NCBI GenBank assembly: GCA_030626025.1 | Contig: DAOUPT010000010.1 | Coordinates: forward strand, 1-64,000 | Source of the DNA: Anderseniella sp. | Lineage (GTDB): Bacteria; Pseudomonadota; Alphaproteobacteria; Rhizobiales; Aestuariivirgaceae | DNA length: 64,000 nt | Direction: 5' to 3' | Shown: positions 47,525 to 53,978 of the stretch, in pieces | Layout: each line of letters begins with the position of its first letter | Numbering within the stretch: position 1 is the first letter of the stretch | Program-made: the position numbers and the translations under genes | Notes under the pieces: model-generated | Told to the model about the DNA's origin: nothing | Database searches by the model: none | Seen by the model: only the letters and a program-made list of their open reading frames with translations

Positions 47525-48009
47525 TCGTCTTCAACAACAGTCCAGATTTTTGCGTGCAGCCCGCCTTGGTCTTCCATATCCACTTTGTGGAAGGCTTCCT
47601 TGATTTTGCCATCCATAGAAAATTCACGCTTAACCGCAAACACAGTATTTTCAGGAACGTCCTCACACAACGCCGTTGTATAGGCTATTTCTTCTTTGGC
47701 AGCATCAAGGGCTGATTGCAGATCAGGAGCGCCATAATTTTCAAATATATATCTGGCCAGCATCATTTCAGCGTCTTGCAGGGCCGATTGGGTAATGTTG
47801 GCAACGCAGCCAAATGTCGAATAGCCGAATGAGGTCAGTCCCAATAATCCATTGTTGAAGGCTTGACGGGTTTTGCCGTCCAGTTCATCCCATTGGTGAT
47901 CGCAAAACTGAAAGGCACAGGAAATTGCCCATTCCTGTTGTTCGGCCGCCTGTTTGAAAACATTGATATCAGATTCATCAAAGCGGATGGTTCGTAAAAG
48001 TTTGGCCAT
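47521..48009 (-). CDS. DUF6505 family protein
   Basis: A 162-residue soluble protein. MAKLLRTIRFDESDINVFKQ and LLGLTSFGYSTF match a small family known from alphaproteobacterial fdh loci (DUF6505); function unknown. The residues around EEIAYTTALCEDVPENTVFA are also characteristic. The gene begins one base after the stop of the lipoate-ligase-like gene, so the two are linked. Its stop overlaps the stop of the convergent iron-sulfur gene through a shared palindromic TTAA. Confidence 0.72.
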   Translation of the reverse strand: MAKLLRTIRFDESDINVFKQAAEQQEWAISCAFQFCDHQWDELDGKTRQAFNNGLLGLTSFGYSTFGCVANITQSALQDAEMMLARYIFENYGAPDLQSALDAAKEEIAYTTALCEDVPENTVFAVKREFSMDGKIKEAFHKVDMEDQGGLHAKIWTVVEDD

Positions 48010-48010
48010 T

Positions 48011-48649
48011 CTAAAAGGCACTTTCAAAGAAAAGCATGTCTTTTCTGATTTTTGTCATTTCGGGTTCAGTTTCTTCTTCCGCCTTAAACTTCCAGGCTCG
48101 GGCCACCGGTTTAAATCCGTCATCTTTCCAGACTGCCAACCACGACAGAAAGTGGCGGGCAAAGGTTTCGGTGAATTTGCTTTGGCTAACCTGCTCCCAA
48201 CCTTCTTCATCAAGCGTTGTGACATCGGGGTTTAAACCAGGTTCGTTACTGGTATCGGTGCGACTAAGACCGACGGTCACTGATAACACCAACCAGTCAG
48301 GAACATCCGTTTGGTTTTCGGTTTTTGCCATGGCAGATTTTATGCCACCAACGATACCACCATTGACGATAATACTTTTAGACTGGCGAAATTGCACAGC
48401 AACTTGCGGTGGCAAAAGAACCGCCAGACAATCACTTAGTGCCACCATGACAAGGGGCACCATTTCCATAGCGCGACTGCAGGCAACATCAGGTTCCAAA
48501 ACGATTGCGAGATCTACATCGTCCTGTTTGTGGGACCAATAAAGATCACCCGCGCCCGCTTTGCGCTGGCGCACCTGTTTAACCGCAAAATCAAATGGGT
48601 CCTGGGCGCGAATACCATTAAGCAATGGTGGTAAAATCAACTCATCCAT
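48011..48649 (-). CDS. Biotin/lipoate ligase-fold protein of the fdh locus
   Basis: The 212 residues resemble the biotin/lipoate A/B ligase family seen in fdh clusters. Recognisable pieces are FAVKQVRQRKAGAGDLYWSH, then LAIVLEPDV and the SIIVNGGIVGGIKS strand, where BirA/LplA-like enzymes bind their cofactor. Whether it modifies a protein is unknown; no lipoyl or biotinyl target is encoded in the window. It lies between DUF6505 (1 bp) and DUF6494 (6 bp), part of one leftward unit with the fdh genes. Confidence 0.68.
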   Translation of the reverse strand: MDELILPPLLNGIRAQDPFDFAVKQVRQRKAGAGDLYWSHKQDDVDLAIVLEPDVACSRAMEMVPLVMVALSDCLAVLLPPQVAVQFRQSKSIIVNGGIVGGIKSAMAKTENQTDVPDWLVLSVTVGLSRTDTSNEPGLNPDVTTLDEEGWEQVSQSKFTETFARHFLSWLAVWKDDGFKPVARAWKFKAEEETEPEMTKIRKDMLFFESAF

Positions 48650-48655
48650 GATCCA

Positions 48656-48850
48656 TTAATCGCCAAGCTCAATCGTACCTTCAACTACGTGCATCAGGTC
48701 GGTTCCTTCTACGGTTAAAACCATTTTGACTTTCATCATCGATGCGCCATCTGGCATATCGCCAGCGGCTTTTTCCAACTGTTGTTGTGATGTTACACCA
48801 ACCTGTTTGAGAAATTTACGCGTCGACATATTGAAATTGTCACCATTCAT
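48656..48850 (-). CDS. DUF6494 family small protein
   Basis: A 64-residue protein with MSTRKFLKQVGVTSQQQLEK near the N-terminus and a beta-type C-terminal half (MVLTVEGTDLMHVVEGTI). It matches a small family (DUF6494) found in fdh accessory operons; function unknown. AAAGGAAAG precedes the ATG. It follows the WD40-cytochrome c gene by 42 bp and runs into the lipoate-ligase-like gene. Confidence 0.7.
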   Translation of the reverse strand: MNGDNFNMSTRKFLKQVGVTSQQQLEKAAGDMPDGASMMKVKMVLTVEGTDLMHVVEGTIELGD

Positions 48851-48892
48851 TTTGCTTTCCTTTTTTAGGTTGAACCTGCAATGATTATTGCC

Positions 48893-50263
48893 TCATTGTG
48901 TGTTGGTTTTCAAGAACTTGATCAAGGCGGTTCGTTTATCTTCCTGGGCAATTTTCTGAAGTGGCATTTTCGAACCGGGCGTTACATGCTGCGGGCCCAA
49001 TGCGAATAGCTGGTCTATGGTATCTTCATTCCAGACGATTTTTGAGTCCAATAATCCGGCTGAGTAATTATAGCCTTTCAATGTGCCTGCAACCCGGCCG
49101 AATATACCGAATAAAGAAGGCCCGGCACGATTTTGATCGCCCGGTTTTAGCGTGTGGCAGATAGAACATTTGCGCGCAAATTGGCGTTCGCCCAGTGACA
49201 TGTTTTCCAGCTTTTGAAACCGGCGTGGAAATTTCCCCTGCACCTCTGTGTCGATCTTTCTCGGTGATATGGTCCAGGCAATAGCGTAATCATCCAGCCC
49301 CACATAGAAAATCTTTTTGTTATCCTGGCTAAAAACCATCGACCAGACCGGACCGAAAGAGGAATGCAACTCTTCAACAACCGACCAGTCAGATGTTTTC
49401 CAAACCCTGATAATACCGTCACCGCCGCCACTGGCCAGGAATTTTCCGTCTCTTGAAACAGCAAGGGCGAGAACCGGACGTTGGTGAGGTATGAGGATTT
49501 TGCTGATAGTGTTGGTTTTCAGATCGAAAATCTGTACATCGCCATTTATGGTTCCAAACAGAATTTGTTGTTTTTCAGGCAACCATTTCATCACATTAAT
49601 GCCCCAGCCATGGCGGTGCAGGGTGCGCTCCAGGGTGCTGGTTGTTGCAGACCACTTAATGATTGTGCCGTCATAGCTGCCCGAAAAAACCTGTTGTCCG
49701 TTGTCGGAAATTAAAACAGCATTTACCGGTCCTTTGTGGCCGTCCAGAATCGAAACTGGTTCTAAACCTTCCAGATTCCACAACCGTACGGTCCTGTCCC
49801 AACTTGCTGAAGCTGCGAGTTTGCCATTGGCGGAGACAGCCAATGAAAGAACTTTTGCCTGATGACCGTTAAATCGAAACAGCAAATTGTCTGATGTTGT
49901 GTCCCACAAATAAATCGAACCATCATCGCCAGCGCTGAGAAAATGGTTTTTGTCAGTTACAAATTCGACGGCATTGACTGCCCCATCGTGGTCGTTGTAG
50001 CGACGGACCAACTTGTTGGTACCCAAGCTGTCCAACTGCCACAAGATTGCAGAATAATCAAAACTGCCAGTCAGAATGGCCTGGCCATCAACCGAGATTG
50101 AAATAGCTTTTATCGGCCCACCATGACCGACAAGATTTGCGGGATTGGTCTTGCCGGTTTCAGACTTTGCCATACTGAGCATTCCCGTCGCGGCAAAGCA
50201 AAAAAGGAAAATTGTCATGAACGCCAGCCAACCTCGCCAGCTGTTCATCAAATGAGCAATCAT
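48893..50263 (-). CDS. WD40 beta-propeller fused to cytochrome c
   Basis: An exported 456-residue protein. A hydrophobic N-terminal segment (about 12-30) anchors or exports it. About seven WD40 repeats follow (for example GHGGPIKAISISVDGQAILT, and LWQLDSL as a strand end), forming a propeller for protein contacts. The last 95 residues are a class I cytochrome c with KCSICHTLKPG and the Met ligand in PGSKMPL. Its ATG shares ATGA with the stop of the CCG gene upstream, so translation is coupled. It probably carries electrons in the periplasm between the membrane module or formate dehydrogenase and an oxidase; that is inference. Confidence 0.88.
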   Translation of the reverse strand: MIAHLMNSWRGWLAFMTIFLFCFAATGMLSMAKSETGKTNPANLVGHGGPIKAISISVDGQAILTGSFDYSAILWQLDSLGTNKLVRRYNDHDGAVNAVEFVTDKNHFLSAGDDGSIYLWDTTSDNLLFRFNGHQAKVLSLAVSANGKLAASASWDRTVRLWNLEGLEPVSILDGHKGPVNAVLISDNGQQVFSGSYDGTIIKWSATTSTLERTLHRHGWGINVMKWLPEKQQILFGTINGDVQIFDLKTNTISKILIPHQRPVLALAVSRDGKFLASGGGDGIIRVWKTSDWSVVEELHSSFGPVWSMVFSQDNKKIFYVGLDDYAIAWTISPRKIDTEVQGKFPRRFQKLENMSLGERQFARKCSICHTLKPGDQNRAGPSLFGIFGRVAGTLKGYNYSAGLLDSKIVWNEDTIDQLFALGPQHVTPGSKMPLQKIAQEDKRTALIKFLKTNTQ

Positions 50264-51525
50264 TTTGAGGCAAGGGTCTCGGCAACCAGCTCGCCAAGGC
50301 CAACGACTTCCAGATCGACCTCAAACTCGTCAAGGCCATCTTCAAACACGGTGCGGCAGTTGGCACATGGAACAACCACCGCGTCAATATCGCCAAGGTC
50401 GTTGATCTGTTTGAGCTTTTGCGCAAAGGCTGCCATCTGCAATTCTCTGGCACGCTCGTTAGCCGACACACCGCCACCGCCGCCGCAACAAAGATTGGCA
50501 ATGCCAGCGCCTTCCATCTCGATAAAGTCAGAGCAGGAATCATCGAGCAACGTGCGCGGTTCCTGTAATAACCCGCCGCGCCGGATAAGCTGACAAGGGT
50601 CGTGCAACGTCATCCGCCTGCCGTCTTTTTCACCAGCCGGTATCCGGCCCTCTCGGCGCAACTGATCAAGAAGTTCAATTATGTGAACGACTTTGAAAGA
50701 AAACTCTTTGCCAACCATGTTCGGACCGGCCCAGCGTAAAGCGCCATAGGCATGACCGCATTCGGGGCTGATGACATGTTTGACTTTCAGTTTTTCAGCT
50801 GCATCAACGATGCGTTGAACAAGCATTTTTGCCATTTTGCCATCGCCGATTTGAACACCGACATTTGTTGCTTCAAAAGCTTCCGATGATATCGTCCAGG
50901 AAACGCCCGCTTGTTTAAACAGTTTTGCATAAGCGCCGATAATTTCCGGATAACCCATGATTTCCATCGATGACAGGATTGCCATATAGTCGGCACCCTT
51001 TTTGTCGATCTCGATTTTGATGCCGGTCTCTTTTTCCTGTCGGACAATCTGGGCTGAAAGCGCTTTTAAGGTTACCCCCATCGGGCTGCCGGTGCGCTCG
51101 GCATTTGCCGCAGCAACGCTCAGGCCTTCAGGTACAATTCCCGCGGCCACAAAACCTTCACGCATTTTGCGAATTGTGCCAGCGATATCAATGCCCATCG
51201 GACAAACCAGCGTACAGCGTCCACACATGGTACAGGCGTCATAGACAAGCGGCTCCCACTCGCGTAATTCATCCTCGGTCACTTCAGCGGGCACAAGACC
51301 GAGCATTTTTTTCAAACCGGACAAGGGCGCCTTGTGTCTTTTGTAGGCTTTGACCAGCGGAAACAGTTTGTAGGTCGGTGTGTATTTTGGATCTTTAGTG
51401 GCCAGATAAAAATGGCACGCCTCGGCGCACTCACCGCAATGAACGCAGCTTTCAGCATATGCTGCAATATCGGCATCGATAAATTCAAGGAATTTGCTGA
51501 CAGCTTTTTGTGCGACGGCGCTCAT
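50260..51525 (-). CDS. HdrD-like CCG-domain iron-sulfur protein
   Basis: A 421-residue protein like heterodisulfide reductase subunit D, DsrK and related proteins. Two ferredoxin-type clusters lie at CVHCGECAEACHFYL and CTMCGRCTLVCPMGI. The C-terminal CCG site is intact (DPCQL, LCCGGGGG, PCANC), which would hold a special [4Fe-4S] cluster; in the first CCG half only ECGHAYGALRW is left. Genes on both sides overlap it by 4 bp: the cytochrome b gene upstream and the WD40-cytochrome c gene downstream. The triple overlap implies a complex that links quinone or cytochrome to a thiol/disulfide or another acceptor. Confidence 0.88.
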   Translation of the reverse strand: MSAVAQKAVSKFLEFIDADIAAYAESCVHCGECAEACHFYLATKDPKYTPTYKLFPLVKAYKRHKAPLSGLKKMLGLVPAEVTEDELREWEPLVYDACTMCGRCTLVCPMGIDIAGTIRKMREGFVAAGIVPEGLSVAAANAERTGSPMGVTLKALSAQIVRQEKETGIKIEIDKKGADYMAILSSMEIMGYPEIIGAYAKLFKQAGVSWTISSEAFEATNVGVQIGDGKMAKMLVQRIVDAAEKLKVKHVISPECGHAYGALRWAGPNMVGKEFSFKVVHIIELLDQLRREGRIPAGEKDGRRMTLHDPCQLIRRGGLLQEPRTLLDDSCSDFIEMEGAGIANLCCGGGGGVSANERARELQMAAFAQKLKQINDLGDIDAVVVPCANCRTVFEDGLDEFEVDLEVVGLGELVAETLASK

Positions 51526-52166
51526 AATGTCATTCCTTTCCGGCCATAAGTTGCCCCCGTGTATCCGCGTGACAGGAAGAATGTCCCTGCGTGCATCAAG
51601 CGACTAAAGGGGAAATAAATCAACCAGACATCAACAAATAACATGTGGATGGCTTTCAGGGCATTGTGGGATTCCTGCAAGGCAAGGCAACCTGTCAACA
51701 TGACCAAAAAAGTCAGCCAACTGCCGATATGGTCATCCCAGTCTGAAATCAGCCGCATGACCGGGTCAGAAAACCGGCGCACCCACAACATGATCAAACC
51801 GGCAAAAGCAAATTGCGCGGCGATGATAAATCCCCAACGGGGCAGGGCAGGCCAGTCAAAACCCAATATGCGGTCTCTGGCAAAATCAATATGTGGGGCG
51901 GCAAACAGCAACAGGGCAAACAAGCCAAAGTGAAAGGAATAACCGGCAATGATATGTACCCAGGTGCGTTTGGCAAATATTTTTCGGGGCAGGAAGTGAC
52001 GCAAGTTTCCGGCAACAAACCCTACTTTGCCTGAACCCTTTGGCGGTGCGAGATCACGCTTGTGACCAATTTTGATGATACCGATAACCCGCCAGATTGC
52101 GCCGATCAAAAATATTGCGGCAGCGATGTAAAATAACGGTCCTTCAACAATTTGCAAAAACGACAT
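51522..52166 (-). CDS. NarI/HdrE-like membrane cytochrome b
   Basis: A 214-residue membrane protein with about five hydrophobic segments. His residues within or near them (HIIAGYSFHFG, HNALKAIHMLF, SRLMHAG) could bind two b hemes as in NarI, DsrM and HdrE. It would exchange electrons between quinol and the CCG protein encoded next, with which it overlaps by 4 bp. It follows fdhC by one base on the same strand, so it is co-transcribed with formate dehydrogenase. The start is ATG with GGGTTT before it; no strong ribosome site. Confidence 0.85.
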   Translation of the reverse strand: MSFLQIVEGPLFYIAAAIFLIGAIWRVIGIIKIGHKRDLAPPKGSGKVGFVAGNLRHFLPRKIFAKRTWVHIIAGYSFHFGLFALLLFAAPHIDFARDRILGFDWPALPRWGFIIAAQFAFAGLIMLWVRRFSDPVMRLISDWDDHIGSWLTFLVMLTGCLALQESHNALKAIHMLFVDVWLIYFPFSRLMHAGTFFLSRGYTGATYGRKGMTL

Positions 52167-52167
52167 G

Positions 52168-53232
52168 TCAAACCCCCGTTATTTTGTCTTGTGAATAGAC
52201 TTGCGCATGGCCCGTTTCACCTTGATCATGCGTCGCAGATTTTTCTCCGGTTACTTCTTCATACCAAAGATCATGATGTTCTTTTGCCCAGTTCACATCC
52301 ACATCACCAGTGGTCATCGAATCCAATGCACCTTCCATGCCGATGGTACCGATATAAATGTGACCGAGGGCAAAAGCGATGAGACCAACAGCGCCAATAG
52401 CGTGAACAATAGTAGAGATTTGCAGCAATTGCAAATTTGCCGACAGCCACGGGAATTCCAGTATTATGCCGGTAATTGATATCAACAAACCGACAATGGC
52501 AACGGCCCAGAACCACACTTTCTCGCCAAAATTATAATGTCCGGCACTGGCATGACCGCCAATCAGACCACCGCCTTTAAGTATCCATTTCAAATCAACC
52601 ATTTTAAAGAAATTGCCCGGCACAAACAGGTAGTACATCCAGACCAGAGCCACGATGAATAACGGTCCGAAAAGATTGTGACCCTGCATGGCAGCACTGG
52701 CGAAAATGGAATAAACATTCTTGCCAATTAACGGGGCCAGCGCTGTGCGCCCGAGCAGCAAAATCAAGCCGGACAGGCCGAGCATGATAAAAATGCTGGC
52801 CATAAACCAGTGGGCGGTGCGATGGGGCAGGGAAAATCTCGAAATGGTTTGACCCGAACGTCCGCCTTTAAGACGAATTTTGCCACGTATGAGGAAAAAC
52901 AGAACCAGTATCACAAGCACTGCCGCCAAAACCCAGCCGCTGTATTTGATGATATAATTTTTACGAATAAGCCGCCATTGCTCCCCTTGCGCCTGAATCA
53001 ATAAACCACCGGATCGACCTGTTGTTGAAAGTCCGCTTTTGCCCTGCCGCAAATCGTGCCAATACTTGCTTTGCGAGTCCGGGCCCAGCGTATTGCTGGT
53101 GCCAATCTGTTCATCGGTTGATTGATTGACGGCATTACCGGGTGGCCTGACAGACTGGGCATTTATCGTCGTTACCGATACAAGCATGAGTGCAATAAAA
53201 AAGATTGCTGCTATCAGTCTGTGCAACATCAT
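52168..53232 (-). CDS. fdhC: Formate dehydrogenase gamma subunit, cytochrome b556
   Basis: This membrane subunit passes electrons from formate dehydrogenase to quinone. The 354 residues start with a signal peptide-like segment (about 1-25) and a periplasmic part. A TM near 95-115 precedes the FdnI/FdoI-like core with FSLPHRTAHWFMA, GHNLFGP and ALGHIYIGTIGM, where the heme-binding His residues lie. The extra N-terminal region is common in alphaproteobacterial homologues. AGGAGC precedes the ATG pair. It is 138 bp downstream of fdhB, and a hairpin lies in this gap. Confidence 0.93.
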   Translation of the reverse strand: MMLHRLIAAIFFIALMLVSVTTINAQSVRPPGNAVNQSTDEQIGTSNTLGPDSQSKYWHDLRQGKSGLSTTGRSGGLLIQAQGEQWRLIRKNYIIKYSGWVLAAVLVILVLFFLIRGKIRLKGGRSGQTISRFSLPHRTAHWFMASIFIMLGLSGLILLLGRTALAPLIGKNVYSIFASAAMQGHNLFGPLFIVALVWMYYLFVPGNFFKMVDLKWILKGGGLIGGHASAGHYNFGEKVWFWAVAIVGLLISITGIILEFPWLSANLQLLQISTIVHAIGAVGLIAFALGHIYIGTIGMEGALDSMTTGDVDVNWAKEHHDLWYEEVTGEKSATHDQGETGHAQVYSQDKITGV

Positions 53233-53327
53233 GTTTTGCTCCTGTCAATAAATATCAGGTATCACACCGGCAAAGGCTAACAACCACAAACATCGTTATT
53301 TGCCTTTGCAGGAATGACGGAAAATGG

Positions 53328-53356
53328 GGCGGTGCACAAAAAATTCATGCACCGCC
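53328..53356 (-). repeat. Perfect inverted repeat between fdhB and fdhC
   Basis: GGCGGTGCA (53328-53336) and TGCACCGCC (53348-53356) form a 9-bp GC-rich stem with an 11-base loop containing an A/T run. On the transcribed strand no U-run follows the stem (CCATTTT instead), so it is a poor terminator. It lies 15 bp upstream, in coordinates, of the fdhB stop and could stabilise or mark processing of the fdhAB message. Confidence 0.55.
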
Positions 53357-53370
53357 GCCTGTCTGTCAGA

Positions 53371-53967
53371 TCAGTTAGAAACACTGCCTGGATAGGCGCG
53401 GCCCCAACCCCAGGCACCCGAACCGAAACCGCGACCAACAACACGCTCACGATAGATGTTGGAAACAATGTTTCCATCACCGGCAAGCAGCGCTTTGGTT
53501 GAACACATTTCAGCACAGATCGGCAATTTGCCTTCCGCCATCCGGTTGCGTCCGTATTTTTTGAACTCCTCGGCTGAATGATCCGCATCAGGGCCACCGG
53601 CACAGAAGGTACATTTGTCCATCTTGCCGCGAGAACCAAAATTACCGGCTTGAGGGTATTGCGGTGCACCAAACGGGCAGGCAAAAAAGCAATAACCACA
53701 GCCGATGCACAGGTCTTTGTTGTGAAGCACAACACCATCAGGTGTCTGGTAGAAGCAATCCACCGGACAAACCGCCATACATGGCGCGTCTGAACAATGC
53801 ATACAGGCCACCGAGATCGACCGTTCACCGGGTTTACCGTCACTTAGAGTGACAACCCGTCTGCGGTTAATACCCCATGGCACTTCGTGCTCATTTTTAC
53901 ATGCAGTGACACACGCGTTGCATTCGATGCAGCGCTCGGCATCACAAAGGAACTTCATTCTAGCCAT
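53371..53967 (-). CDS. fdhB: Formate dehydrogenase beta subunit, four 4Fe-4S clusters
   Basis: This 198-residue ferredoxin-like subunit carries electrons from FdhA to the cytochrome b subunit. Four cysteine groups are visible: CIECNACVTACKNEHEVPWG, CMHCSDAPCMAVCPVDCF, CIGCGYCFFACPFG and CTFCAG with CAEMCSTKAL. The start follows AGGAGA; an 11-codon longer frame was rejected. It begins 11 bp after the fdhA stop on the same strand. It has no signal peptide, as expected if it is exported together with the TAT-carrying FdhA. Confidence 0.95.
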   Translation of the reverse strand: MARMKFLCDAERCIECNACVTACKNEHEVPWGINRRRVVTLSDGKPGERSISVACMHCSDAPCMAVCPVDCFYQTPDGVVLHNKDLCIGCGYCFFACPFGAPQYPQAGNFGSRGKMDKCTFCAGGPDADHSAEEFKKYGRNRMAEGKLPICAEMCSTKALLAGDGNIVSNIYRERVVGRGFGSGAWGWGRAYPGSVSN

Positions 53968-53978
53968 TGTGTGTCTCC

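Noticed and set aside
53277-53843. Leftward 188-codon ORF within fdhB
   Set aside because: It lies in another frame of fdhB, whose four ferredoxin motifs are clear; the alternative product has no domain features.
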